Counted from the stretch's first letter, positions 7,615 to 15,461 are shown. The stretch is DNA of 26,831 nt from Campylobacteraceae bacterium (GCA_019162915.1 JAFLKZ010000009.1:19193-46023), one strand, 5' to 3'. The notes: generated from the sequence alone by a model not told the origin. Made by a program: numbers and translations.

Positions 7615-7925
7615 ACGTAAAATTATTTAACCCAAAATATGAAAAAAATTTCATCTTATTTCAAAGTCTCAAATGCTTTAAAAAATCAAGGCTAAAAATG
7701 AGAGAAATGACACAATAGCGCAGAGGTATTTTGTATCAAAACCACCTCATAGAGGTAACATACTATCCCAGCAGAATGTAAAATCTATCCTGATAGAGTT
7801 AAGGAAGTGCTTTTAAAACCCTATGGCGTGGGGCTTAGATTTTCTATACTTAATACATATACTTTTTCAAGGAGCGTCTATCACGCTCCCCTTGGTTAAA
7901 ACAAGGGAGGGTGTAAGAGGTTGAG
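7615..7925. other. Non-coding, hairpin-dense region downstream of repC
   Basis: No credible gene. From about 7725 to 7915 there is a run of short inverted repeats: GGT-TTTTG/CAAAACC near 7730, ACCTC/GAGGT near 7745, CTATC/GATAG near 7790, GGAGCGT/ACGCTCC (7871-7877, 7883-7889, perfect) and CCCTTG/CAAGGG (7889-7894, 7902-7907). The last two form back-to-back stems directly after the repC stop on the minus strand. Possible roles are a terminator for the rep operon, single-strand initiation sites or part of the replication origin, or a structured RNA. Confidence 0.45.
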
Positions 7926-8846
7926 TTATTTTTTAGAAACCACGAGAGTGGGGGTTGTGGTGTTTTCCAAGATAAGGGTGTATTCACTGTTGTCATTTAA
8001 GTTTTTAATGGCATTTCTTAATTTAGAGCATTGGTTATAGGTGGTTCTTTGTGAAGTGGATGGTAAAAATAGTTGCTCTCTTAATTCGTTAAAGCGAATG
8101 GTAAAACTCTTATGTGCCATAGCCGCAAACTTGTATTGAATTTTTGTGTAAAGCAATTGCTCTAAATCACTTCGCTCTTTAAAATAATGGGTGTTATCAA
8201 TGTGATAATAGGGTTGCTTGTATTTTAGAAGGTTTGGCTCATTGTTGGTTGCAAATTGAAAACTCATAACACAAGGGTGGACTTGGAAGGTAAGCATAGT
8301 TGCATTTTTAGCGTAAATTAGAAGTGGTGCTGTGATAATCTTGCTTTTATTCTTGGTGTAGAATGATAAGGTTGTTGAGGCTAAGCGTTGAAGGCTTTTA
8401 AAGATTTTTGAGAAAATATCATTGCTGGATCGGTTGTGGCTTTGGTTATTGAGTAAGGTGTAAAAATTGGAAAGGCTTAGGGTTGCTTGGTTGGAATACA
8501 CTTGTCTCTCAATGGGTAAATATTCCTCATTGGGGCTTTTGGCACTAATGGCAGTAAAGGGAGCTTCTTCTTGTTTTTGCAAGGTCTGTAAAATGACGCG
8601 AATTATCTTTTGGTCATAAGCACAGAGGTATTGCCCAGTGATTTCAACATAGTCAAATCCTGTGATAGTTTTATCCAAGGGTTTCTTGAAAGTTTGAGAA
8701 GATTGCTTTTGAACATGGATAGTGTTATCTTCTAATGTTTCTTCTTTTTCTATGTAATAAGAGGAAGGTACCGCTTTAAAAAAGTGGAAAAGCATCTCTA
8801 TGCTTGCCATGCGGCTCTCTTTGAAGTAGTTGATACAAGGAGGCAT
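7926..8846 (-). CDS. RepC-like replication initiator (IncQ type)
   Basis: 306 residues. It follows the RepA helicase gene with a one-base gap (TAAAATG), the order seen in RSF1010-type IncQ plasmids, and the size is close to RSF1010 RepC (about 283). The C-terminal half (LEQLLYTKIQYKFAAMAHKSFTIRFNELREQLF) resembles the winged-helix region of RepC/Rep initiators (helix, then 'rixfxeLxexlf', then the KLRNAIKNLND helix). The N-terminal half has the strand-rich pattern of the first winged helix. The assignment leans on gene order as well as sequence. Initiators of this kind bind iterons at oriV. No clear iteron array was found nearby. Translation may instead begin at the internal methionine 13. 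Confidence 0.7.
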   Translation of the reverse strand: MPPCINYFKESRMASIEMLFHFFKAVPSSYYIEKEETLEDNTIHVQKQSSQTFKKPLDKTITGFDYVEITGQYLCAYDQKIIRVILQTLQKQEEAPFTAISAKSPNEEYLPIERQVYSNQATLSLSNFYTLLNNQSHNRSSNDIFSKIFKSLQRLASTTLSFYTKNKSKIITAPLLIYAKNATMLTFQVHPCVMSFQFATNNEPNLLKYKQPYYHIDNTHYFKERSDLEQLLYTKIQYKFAAMAHKSFTIRFNELREQLFLPSTSQRTTYNQCSKLRNAIKNLNDNSEYTLILENTTTPTLVVSKK

Positions 8847-8847
8847 T

Positions 8848-9633
8848 TTATGCCTCTTCCAAAAATAATATACCTTTATAGAGCCTTGAATAGGTGGTTG
8901 GCTTAATAGAGGTAAAATTCATCTTGATGGCTTCACACACTACATTGATGTCATCTTGTTTTTTTAGAGAAATGACCCATCTTGAATTATCCACAATAGC
9001 ACTTGCTCCTCGTGAATTGGTTTGAGATGAAGCATTTTCAGAGTTGATGGCAGCTTTGTTGGTGTGGTGTAGTAATAAGATTGAACAGTTGTGTTCCATC
9101 GCTAATTCATTGAAAAATGAGAGCACCTTTGCCATGTCTGGATTGGAGTTTTCTTCGTAGCCTTCATAGCATTTAATAAGGGTGTCAAGAATGACTAAAT
9201 CGGGCTTAGAGGTGGTTATTCTCTCTTTTAGACTTTGCCAAAGCTTGTTCTCTTTTTGGGGGATATTTTTTGAGATGAGGCGTTCGGAGCCTTTATAAGC
9301 AATGATTTCAAAATTGTTCTCATTTTTTTCAATATCACTTTGCATAATCAAATTACCCATCATGTAGGCGTGTAGCCTTCGTTGTATGTCATCCAATCTA
9401 TCTTCCAGTGATAGATATAAAATGCGTATGGGTTTTACAATAAGATGGTTTTTAACAACTGCATTACAAGAAGCTAAAAGCATATTCAAAACAAAGAAGG
9501 ACTTGCCAGTGGCTCCTGGGGCAACTAATACTCCTACCTCTCCGCGAGGTAATCCTTTGAGGGTTTCATCTAATTCAGTGGGTTGAGTGAAGATATCACT
9601 TTTGGTAAGGGTCTGTTTAAAATATTGGTTCAT
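8848..9633 (-). CDS. RepA-like hexameric replicative helicase (IncQ/RSF1010 type)
   Basis: 261 residues, close to RSF1010 RepA (279). RecA-fold motifs are clear: Walker A APGATGKS (38-45), a second strand RILYLSLED (70-78) with the catalytic glutamate context, Walker B DLVILD (145-150), the sensor strand SILLLHHTNK (184-193) and SRGASAIVDNSRW (207-219), which is highly typical of RepA. The protein would form a ring that unwinds plasmid DNA at oriV after RepC binding, removing the need for host DnaB loading. AAGGAG lies nine bases upstream of the ATG. A 6-bp inverted repeat in the leader (9661-9681) may control the operon. Confidence 0.88.
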   Translation of the reverse strand: MNQYFKQTLTKSDIFTQPTELDETLKGLPRGEVGVLVAPGATGKSFFVLNMLLASCNAVVKNHLIVKPIRILYLSLEDRLDDIQRRLHAYMMGNLIMQSDIEKNENNFEIIAYKGSERLISKNIPQKENKLWQSLKERITTSKPDLVILDTLIKCYEGYEENSNPDMAKVLSFFNELAMEHNCSILLLHHTNKAAINSENASSQTNSRGASAIVDNSRWVISLKKQDDINVVCEAIKMNFTSIKPTTYSRLYKGILFLEEA

Positions 9634-9660
9634 GTTTTAATTCTCCTTGATAATTTTTTT

Positions 9661-9681
9661 AAAGGATTTGGATAGTCCTTT
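9661..9681 (-). promoter_or_regulatory. Inverted repeat in the rep operon leader
   Basis: AAAGGA (9661-9666) and TCCTTT (9676-9681) form a perfect 6-bp inverted repeat with a 9-base spacer, 28-48 bases upstream of the repA-like start. It could be an operator for replication control. It is short enough to be chance. Confidence 0.3.
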
Positions 9682-9893
9682 GGAGGATTATAATAATGAA
9701 AATCAGAATTCACAAAAATTTTTGAATTTGTTGAAGGGGAAATTTGAGTGAGAAAATTGAAAACAGTTTGTCTTGTAGAATTTTTTACTATTTCAATAAA
9801 TCAAAAAAGAATTAAGTGTTTTGAGTAGACAACATAATATAAGTATAATCATCTTATAGTGTCAAAAAAAATGGATACAATTGAGGTGAATTT

Positions 9894-10076
9894 ATGATAC
9901 AATTTTCTGTCTGCCAATTGAAAGAAGCCCTAAAACAGGCACTTTTAGAGGTAGGGGCAAACAATCCCCCTCTGCCCGCCATTGTCTTGCAAATTACTAT
10001 TCTAGGCACTTTCAAAATAAAATTTTACTCACTGAGACTAGATTGTGTCCAAAACATAGAAACTCACTGTGTTTAG
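9894..10076 (+). CDS. Possible small protein at the right edge of the element
   Basis: A 60-codon frame preceded by GAGGTGAATTT, a strong ribosome site at correct spacing, and by a TATAGT box at about 9855. The sequence (MIQFSVCQLKEALKQALLEV, then a Pro/Leu stretch) begins with a plausible helix but the C-terminal half looks random. The frame contains one copy of the 19-bp repeat and the AGGCACTTT core. It may be a truncated gene at the element boundary. Weakly supported. Confidence 0.3.
   Translation: MIQFSVCQLKEALKQALLEVGANNPPLPAIVLQITILGTFKIKFYSLRLDCVQNIETHCV
9928..9946 (+). repeat. 19-bp direct repeat, right copy
   Basis: Reads CCCTAAAACAGGCACTTTT, matching the left copy at 1943-1961 at 18 of 19 positions. 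It lies between the rep genes and the first chromosomal-looking gene, where an element boundary would be expected. A shorter third match (AGGCACTTT) is at 10004-10012. Confidence 0.45.
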
Positions 10077-10116
10077 ATTTTAATAAAAAAGTAAAATAAT
10101 AACTTTATTTCTTTAC

Positions 10117-10593
10117 TTAATAGTATCCCACGCAAATACCACTACTTAATTTTATCTTTTTTTCTAGCGGTGATGGGCCAAAGTATTTACATTTTTCGAT
10201 GTAGATTTGATAGTTGTAGTCGAGTTGTAGGTCATCGTAAAATTTTTGAAGATTGACAAATTTTATGTCGCAGATATCGATAATTTCTAGGGTTTGATAG
10301 ACGCAAGAGTTGTTTTTTTCGATGAGATGTGAAGGGGCAAGTCCTGTGTATTTGCAAAATGCTTGGGATTGGACCATGCCTGAGAGGTCGGTACAATTTT
10401 TAATGAGCATTTTGTATTTGGGTAAGATACTTTCTTTATGTAAAAAAACTACTCTAGCATCATCAAATTTGGCAGCTTTGGCATTTTTCCAGTAGCGGTA
10501 GGCATTGGGTGAAATATTGGCTAAAAGGCTAAATTCCTTACATAAGACGTAATTATCTAGCCATTGATTGTGTGTGAGGATAGTCATCTGCAT
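10117..10593 (-). CDS. Hypothetical protein with possible helix-turn-helix segments, downstream of the transporter
   Basis: 158 residues, not recognised. Two segments have helix-turn-helix-like spacing: WLDNYVLCKEFSLLANIS with PNAYRYWKN (residues about 10-36), where a tyrosine-rich recognition helix would follow, and QSQAFCKYTGLAPSHLIEKN (about 75-94). There is no signal peptide or membrane segment, and six cysteines are scattered through it. It begins two bases after the stop of the upstream transporter gene, so it is the second gene of a two-gene operon. A DNA-binding role is a guess from the helix pattern. It appears to be native chromosome and not part of the mobile element. Confidence 0.65.
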   Translation of the reverse strand: MQMTILTHNQWLDNYVLCKEFSLLANISPNAYRYWKNAKAAKFDDARVVFLHKESILPKYKMLIKNCTDLSGMVQSQAFCKYTGLAPSHLIEKNNSCVYQTLEIIDICDIKFVNLQKFYDDLQLDYNYQIYIEKCKYFGPSPLEKKIKLSSGICVGYY

Positions 10594-10595
10594 GA

Positions 10596-12179
10596 CTACA
10601 TTATCTTTATGCCCAGTTGTGCAAGGACGATGACTAAAACAAGTCCGATTGGATAAACAGCGGCATAAGCAATGGAGGGGTAGTCTGTTTTGGTGATGTT
10701 ATTTGCCATTGTTAGAGACGGTGTTGAAGTCATTGCGCCAGAGAGAAGTCCCATGATATTGAGAAAATTCATCTTGAAAACTTTTCTACATGTAAAGGTA
10801 ATGACACTGAGTGAAAAGAGTAGTCCAAAAAGGGCTATTAAAATTGGCATATATCCATGAGTTTGAAGTGACTCGACAAGATATTTACCAGCATTAGTTC
10901 CGATAGCTGCGATAAAGATGAGTTGTCCTAATGTTTTCAAAAGTGTTGTTGAGTGCGGCGAAAGATTCCACACGATAGGCCCTACACGTCCGAGTCTTCC
11001 AAGGATAAGTGCGGTGATAAGGATGCCACCTACAAAGCTTAACTTGATGATACCAATGCCTGGAATTGAAAAAGGGATACTTCCGAGCATGATGCCAAAG
11101 ACAACGCCTAGTGAGATGGGTAAAAAGTCTGCAGCTGGGTATTTTAGGAGGTCATTTCCGATAAGCTTGATAACTTTTTCACTGTAAATTTCAGGAGCAA
11201 CGACATAAAGTTTATCACCAAGACGAAGTGTAAGATCAGGATATGCAGGGATATCAATGCCTGCGCGTCTGACTTTAGTAATAAGGGCACGAAGAGATTT
11301 GAGTTCTTTAATCGTTCCTATTTTTTTGCCTACGATTTCTTTTGAAGTCGTGAGTAGTCTAAATACTTTCATATTATCTCGAAACTCATGCTCTTCGCCT
11401 ATCTCTTGTCCTAGAATGATGCCAAGATTGGCAAGTTGTTCTTCTGTTCCTGAGACTCTTATGATGTCATCAAAACGCAAAATGGCATCTTCGGCTTCAT
11501 AGTCTATTTTTTCACTAGAACATGTTCTTTCTATGACAGTAGAAGTCATGTTTTCGATTTGAGATTTTTTGATTTCGGTATTTCTAAAGTTTTCATTGGA
11601 GATGCGAAAGTTTTTAGTAAAAATATCAGGAAAGCGTATTTTTTGTGTTAATTCATATTCTTCGACTTCTTTTTGTATATCAACTCTAAAAAGTGTTGGT
11701 AAAAATCGGATAAAAAAGACTGTAGCCACGATACAGAAAGGATATACCACACCAAAGATAACGGAGATAGTTGGGTCATCTTTTATCTCTAACGCAGCCG
11801 CAAGTGCGGGAACAGAGGTAAGTGCACCTGTGAAAATACCATCAATAAGCGTTTTAGGCATTGAAAAAGCATAACCAATCCCAAAAATAGTGACAAAAAT
11901 AAGTATAAGTAAGGCAGTAGCGATAAGATTGAGCTTGATGCCCTCATGTTTGATAGTATCAAAAAAACCTGGACCTGATTGGAGCCCCACGGCATAGATA
12001 AAAATAGCCAATCCAAAGAATTGAAAATCTTCAGAAATAATCATGCCGTAGTGCCCAGCGATAAGAGCAACGATAAGCATAGCCGTAAAATCAAGTGAAA
12101 AGCCTCTTATCTTGATATTACCTAAGATATAGCCTACTGAAATAATGGCAAAGAGGTAAAAAATTTCGTTGTGAATCAT
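10596..12179 (-). CDS. AspT/YidE-type membrane transporter with two TrkA-C domains
   Basis: 527 residues with the duplicated architecture of the aspartate:alanine exchanger family. Five to six membrane helices (about 5-160) are followed by two cytoplasmic TrkA-C (RCK_C) domains (about 190-265 and 270-340), then five to six more helices. Each membrane half carries the matching signature GALTSVPAL (118-126) and GAMTSTPSL (near 490), a sign of internal duplication. Characterised members exchange amino acids or dicarboxylates. YidE and YbjL of E. coli are uncharacterised. The substrate here cannot be assigned. An AAGG site precedes the ATG by about 12 bases. It is cotranscribed with the downstream unknown gene. 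Confidence 0.85.
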   Translation of the reverse strand: MIHNEIFYLFAIISVGYILGNIKIRGFSLDFTAMLIVALIAGHYGMIISEDFQFFGLAIFIYAVGLQSGPGFFDTIKHEGIKLNLIATALLILIFVTIFGIGYAFSMPKTLIDGIFTGALTSVPALAAALEIKDDPTISVIFGVVYPFCIVATVFFIRFLPTLFRVDIQKEVEEYELTQKIRFPDIFTKNFRISNENFRNTEIKKSQIENMTSTVIERTCSSEKIDYEAEDAILRFDDIIRVSGTEEQLANLGIILGQEIGEEHEFRDNMKVFRLLTTSKEIVGKKIGTIKELKSLRALITKVRRAGIDIPAYPDLTLRLGDKLYVVAPEIYSEKVIKLIGNDLLKYPAADFLPISLGVVFGIMLGSIPFSIPGIGIIKLSFVGGILITALILGRLGRVGPIVWNLSPHSTTLLKTLGQLIFIAAIGTNAGKYLVESLQTHGYMPILIALFGLLFSLSVITFTCRKVFKMNFLNIMGLLSGAMTSTPSLTMANNITKTDYPSIAYAAVYPIGLVLVIVLAQLGIKIM

Positions 12180-12225
12180 GGAGTAAATAACCTTAATATA
12201 TTTTTAGAAGTATACTATATAAATG

Positions 12226-13020
12226 CTATTTCCCAAAAATAAATGATGTATATCCTACAACATTGCTATCATCACCTGTTCTCTCAAAACTAGTGCGATA
12301 ATCTAATAAGTGAGGTTTGAGTTGATGATGAAGTGCGCTTTGAATAAGTGCTTTAACACCTAAAAGTCCACATGCTTCACCGCCTTGCTCAAAGGTCTCA
12401 ATTTTTAGATGTTTGATAGCGTCAAGACAGATATTGTCTCGTTGTTTTGCTTCTTCTTGCGTATAAAAATGGCTTAAGTCTGTACTAATGACGACAAGAT
12501 TTTCTTCATCTTCTAAAAGAAAATCGATAAGTTGAGAGAGTGCGTTATGTCCCATTTGCCCATAGACGATTTCAATGACTTTGGCAGTTTTGAAGTAGTG
12601 CTGGATAAACGGCATTTGTACTTCGGTCGAATGTTCGTTGTGCGCAGATGGGGTAAAGTCTAAAAAGTCGTATTTTTCTTTGAGTTTTTGACTAAAGTTA
12701 AGGTCAATGTCGATGTCACCACAAGGCGTTTGAAACGTATCATACAAAGCGATAGAAGCTCCATCGATGTAAATACGATGACTTGGCCCAATGACAATGA
12801 TTCTTTTGATAGAGGGGCGCGTAGATGCTATGAGATTATAAGCTAAATTGGCGGTAAAACCACTATAAATATAGCCAGCGTGAGGAACGATAAGCGCACG
12901 CGGGGTTAATTCATAAGCCACTTGTGGAGTAGTGGCATTAAAATGGGAAATGTAGTGTTTGATTTCGTCACACTCGGAGGGATAAAACATACCAGATACG
13001 GCACTTTGTCTAATTTTCAT
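12226..13020 (-). CDS. amrB: MEMO1 family protein (AmmeMemoRadiSam system protein B)
   Basis: 264 residues from the ATG at 13020, with AGGAG six bases upstream. A GTG directly in front is also in frame. Family motifs are present: VSGMFYPS, PHAGYIYSGFTA (metal-ligand histidine of the LigB-like dioxygenase fold), IGPSHR, HSTEVQMPFIQHYF and VISTDLSHF. MEMO1 homologues share the fold of class III extradiol dioxygenases. In bacteria they occur with AMMECR1 and a radical SAM protein, whose joint function is not established. The AMMECR1 gene lies just upstream in the same direction, separated by 75 bases that hold a palindrome. No radical SAM partner is in the window. Confidence 0.9.
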   Translation of the reverse strand: MKIRQSAVSGMFYPSECDEIKHYISHFNATTPQVAYELTPRALIVPHAGYIYSGFTANLAYNLIASTRPSIKRIIVIGPSHRIYIDGASIALYDTFQTPCGDIDIDLNFSQKLKEKYDFLDFTPSAHNEHSTEVQMPFIQHYFKTAKVIEIVYGQMGHNALSQLIDFLLEDEENLVVISTDLSHFYTQEEAKQRDNICLDAIKHLKIETFEQGGEACGLLGVKALIQSALHHQLKPHLLDYRTSFERTGDDSNVVGYTSFIFGK

Positions 13021-13045
13021 CACAAACTCCTTACGTCTTAATTTT

Positions 13046-13059
13046 CTTTACATGTAAAG
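13046..13059. repeat. 14-bp palindrome CTTTACATGTAAAG
   Basis: A perfect palindrome between the AMMECR1 and MEMO1 genes. The identical 14-mer occurs at 20611-20624. It could be a hairpin that tunes transcription between the two genes, or a binding site. Confidence 0.45.
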
Positions 13060-13095
13060 TATTTTGGATTTGTTTTCAAAATCAACATGACGTTA

Positions 13096-13638
13096 TTATT
13101 TTATTTTTTCAACACGGTATCGCCAAATTTCGGGGTGATGTTCAAGGCAGTTTGGACTCAAACCAGCTTTTTGGCATAGATGGCTAAAAAAAAGTTCAAA
13201 GGTTGGTAATTGCTCCCAAACTTGAGGTAAAAAAGTTGCTTTTCTACCTTGGCTTTGCAAAATTATGCCATCTTCTCCTATACAAACTTTTGTTTTTAGG
13301 TCTTCTATGGAGTCATATAAGAGAGGCTCAGGTGTACTTAAAAGAGAAACTTCTACCATTACTTTTTGAAATTCCTCAGTTGAAAGTGGATAAAACCTCG
13401 GATCATCAAAAGCTGCGGCTTTGGCATTAGAAATCAGGTCGTCTATCAAAGGGCGATGAGCGATGAGTGAACCAATGCAACCTCTAAGCTGACCGGAGAG
13501 TGTAAGAGTGACAAAAGTTGCTCTATGATCACCAAGTGAGGGAAAGCGCTCTATTAGTAAATCTCTATCAATGCTTTGTGTCTTGTTGAGTTCATCCAAA
13601 ATAGCTTGTTTTGCTAAAGAAAGTATCACTTTTTTCAT
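13096..13638 (-). CDS. amrA: AMMECR1 domain protein (AmmeMemoRadiSam system protein A)
   Basis: 180 residues, full length for the family. The hallmark LRGCIGSL is at 51-58. Other conserved stretches are DDPRFYPLSTEEF, VEVSLLSTPEPL, IGEDGIILQ, ATFLPQVWEQLP and the C-terminal W-RYRVE. The biochemical role of AMMECR1 is unknown. The MEMO1 partner follows on the same strand. GGGAGG sits six bases before the ATG. The promoter region is shared with the divergent lipoprotein gene. Confidence 0.92.
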   Translation of the reverse strand: MKKVILSLAKQAILDELNKTQSIDRDLLIERFPSLGDHRATFVTLTLSGQLRGCIGSLIAHRPLIDDLISNAKAAAFDDPRFYPLSTEEFQKVMVEVSLLSTPEPLLYDSIEDLKTKVCIGEDGIILQSQGRKATFLPQVWEQLPTFELFFSHLCQKAGLSPNCLEHHPEIWRYRVEKIK

Positions 13639-13673
13639 TTGAGCCTCCCTATTACATATAGCGTATTATAGTG

Positions 13674-13679
13674 TATAAT
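13674..13679 (+). promoter_or_regulatory. -10 box for the small lipoprotein operon
   Basis: TATAAT within TAGTGTATAATC, an extended -10 type promoter, 28 bases before the chosen ATG at 13707. Confidence 0.55.
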
Positions 13680-13706
13680 CTCTTTTTTATTTCAAAAGGA
13701 ATGGTA

Positions 13707-14096
13707 ATGTCTTTAAAATTTCCACGTGTTTTATGGTTTGTAATGGCGCTTATTTTAGGGCTATCATTTTCTGGTTGCACCACATGGTTTTGGAATAAAA
13801 GCTCAAATGTGCAAGAAATTAAGCTAACATTGCCTGAAAAAGTCGTGATAAGTGAGCTCGATATTTTAGACCGACCTTATACCGTGCTTAGCGATATTTT
13901 AGTGACAGTAAACCAAATAACGCCCCTTAATGCTACGCCAACTAAAGAATTAGTCAATGCAAAGCTCAAAGATGAGGCTGTTAAAATTGGCGCGGATGCA
14001 GTGATTTATGTTCAGTATAAGAAAATGGATTCTACATGGACGCGTTGGAATGGAATGGAAGGCAAAGGTCAAGCAGTTAAGTTTAAATATTACTAA
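13707..14096 (+). CDS. Small lipoprotein, function unknown
   Basis: 129 residues from the ATG at 13707. AAAAGGA lies six bases upstream of this codon. The in-frame ATG at 13701 would touch the ribosome site. A signal peptide of about 22 residues ends in the lipobox LSFSGC, so the mature protein should be lipid-anchored. The body has alternating hydrophobic strands and the segment LKDEAVKIGADAVIYVQYKK, which resembles the heavy-metal-binding/YbjQ-like or related alpha-beta lipoproteins that contain 'A...GADAVI'. That likeness is weak. It begins an operon with the 98-residue gene 14 bases downstream. Confidence 0.75.
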   Translation: MSLKFPRVLWFVMALILGLSFSGCTTWFWNKSSNVQEIKLTLPEKVVISELDILDRPYTVLSDILVTVNQITPLNATPTKELVNAKLKDEAVKIGADAVIYVQYKKMDSTWTRWNGMEGKGQAVKFKYY

Positions 14097-14110
14097 AAAA
14101 TGGAGTTAAA

Positions 14111-14407
14111 ATGAAATTAGATCAGTTAGAAGCTAGAAAAATAATCAAAATGGTACTCGGTGATAAAAGAGAAACGCGAGATGAAGATGAACTTGCACAG
14201 CTTTTGAAAAAAAGATTAACTAAAAAAGAGCGTGAAGTCCTAAATGCAAAAGCAAGCGGAGTCGATAAAGAAGAAACAATGAGTACCCTTAAAATTGATG
14301 AAGCACGATATGAAGTCATTCTTGCAGGCGCTATTAAAAAACTTAAAAATGAGTCAGTACATGGCGATTTTTTTAATAAAGTTTCCCGAATAAATCAAGA
14401 TGTGTAA
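14111..14407 (+). CDS. Small protein with sigma-region-4-like helix-turn-helix
   Basis: 98 residues. The segment from about 38 to 78 (LTKKEREVLNAKASGVDKEE, then TMSTLKIDEARYEVILAGAI and KKLKN) follows the sigma70 region 4 or LuxR pattern: a leading LTxxExEVL helix, a turn, and a second helix ending with the basic KKLKN. It lacks any other sigma domain and is very charged. It may be a small regulator or a degenerate sigma-like fragment. It follows the lipoprotein gene by 14 bases, with the ribosome site TGGAGT. Its 3' end overlaps the convergent metallopeptidase gene by 35 bases. Confidence 0.7.
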   Translation: MKLDQLEARKIIKMVLGDKRETRDEDELAQLLKKRLTKKEREVLNAKASGVDKEETMSTLKIDEARYEVILAGAIKKLKNESVHGDFFNKVSRINQDV

Positions 14408-14876
14408 GGTATAATCTAACATCAAATTCAAGTTGATGGTACTGTGGTTCGATGTTTGAACAAAGGGCATAAAACGCTTTATCGTGAGACTTCTCTTTGA
14501 GATGTGCTAACTCATGAACCACTATCATTCGTAAAAATTCTTCAGGCGCAGTTTTAAATGATGAAGCCACTCGGATTTCATTTTTACTTTTAAGATTGCC
14601 GCCTTGCACTCTCACGGCTACGGTGTGAAGTCCTAAAGCGTCATGCAGATCACATTTTTTGCCATCATACAAAACTTTACTGAGTGTTCCAGATTTTTTT
14701 AAAAAATCATTTTTGAGTTGCAATGTATAGGTATAAAGTGCTTTATCTGTTGTGATAGAATGCGTTTTTGGATATTTTTTCAGAAGATATTTGCCGAGGT
14801 TCTCTTCTTTTATCAAGTGCCGTACTTGTGCTTGGATTTGCTCTGGATAGTGGGCTACATATATCAGTTTTGGCAC
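14373..14876 (-). CDS. YgjP-type zinc metallopeptidase-like protein
   Basis: 167 residues. Zincin motif HELAHLKEKSH at 121-131 (HExxH plus the third histidine), as in the YgjP/DUF45 (SprT/WLM-related) family. KSKNEIRVASSFKTAPEEFLRMIVV precedes it as in the family. The start is GTG at 14876, preceded by AAGGA. It lies nine bases after the stop of the esterase gene, so the two form a minus-strand operon. The physiological substrate is not clear from sequence. Some relatives are annotated as UTP pyrophosphatase, which I cannot judge here. Confidence 0.85.
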   Translation of the reverse strand: MPKLIYVAHYPEQIQAQVRHLIKEENLGKYLLKKYPKTHSITTDKALYTYTLQLKNDFLKKSGTLSKVLYDGKKCDLHDALGLHTVAVRVQGGNLKSKNEIRVASSFKTAPEEFLRMIVVHELAHLKEKSHDKAFYALCSNIEPQYHQLEFDVRLYLTHLDLFGKLY

Positions 14877-14885
14877 AAAAATTCC

Positions 14886-15461
14886 TTAGATAGAGGTTTT
14901 GTTAATGTTAAAAAATTTCATGATAACTTCAAAGTGGCGCTCAATTCCCTCAAATCCATGGTTTCCACCCTCCTCTAAAATCGTTTTTGATTCAGATAAA
15001 ACATCCAATGCTTCGGTGTAGTCAAGTAACTCATCTCCTTTTTGCAGTAGCAAAAAAATATTTTCTTCATTAGGCTCTTCAATTTCATAATTCATAAGCA
15101 TATCAAGATGTGATTCATTCCATTCATAAGTGCTATTATCGTAGTAATTCACACCATGACCAAGGGCACGTTTTAGCGTTTCGCAAGGATCCATTGCGGG
15201 GTTGATGAGAACGGCTTTGAGGTCATATTTATCACTAAGATACATCGCATAGTATCCACCCAAAGAGGCACCAATAAGATATACAGGTTCATTGTCTTGA
15301 TAAGACTCGATGAGTTCGCTTAACGTGTTAATAGCGAGATTTGGTATAGTTGAAAGCGAGGGTGCAATATAACGAATTTCGTTAGCTTGGCAAAATTCTC
15401 GAAATGCATTAGCTTTACTTGCCTCGCCGCTTGACCCAAATCCATGAATATAGATAATCAT
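14886..15461 (-). CDS. YqiA/YcfP-type alpha/beta-hydrolase esterase
   Basis: 191 residues from the ATG at 15461, chosen because AAAAGGAT sits directly before it and the protein then begins MIIYIHGFGSSG, the usual family start. The frame could extend 14 residues upstream, but without support. The nucleophile elbow is GASLGG (Ser66), the oxyanion region is HGFGSSG (6-12), the acid is likely the Asp in LLLQKGDELLDY and the base is the His in GGNHGFEG. It is small for an alpha/beta hydrolase, as YqiA is. It is cytoplasmic. The natural ester is unknown. It is the first gene of an operon with the YgjP-type gene. Confidence 0.88.
   Translation of the reverse strand: MIIYIHGFGSSGEASKANAFREFCQANEIRYIAPSLSTIPNLAINTLSELIESYQDNEPVYLIGASLGGYYAMYLSDKYDLKAVLINPAMDPCETLKRALGHGVNYYDNSTYEWNESHLDMLMNYEIEEPNEENIFLLLQKGDELLDYTEALDVLSESKTILEEGGNHGFEGIERHFEVIMKFFNINKTSI

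Noticed and set aside
7527..7718. 63-codon plus-strand frame over the ArdC start
   Set aside because: Antisense to the ArdC ribosome site and N-terminus, with no ribosome site of its own.
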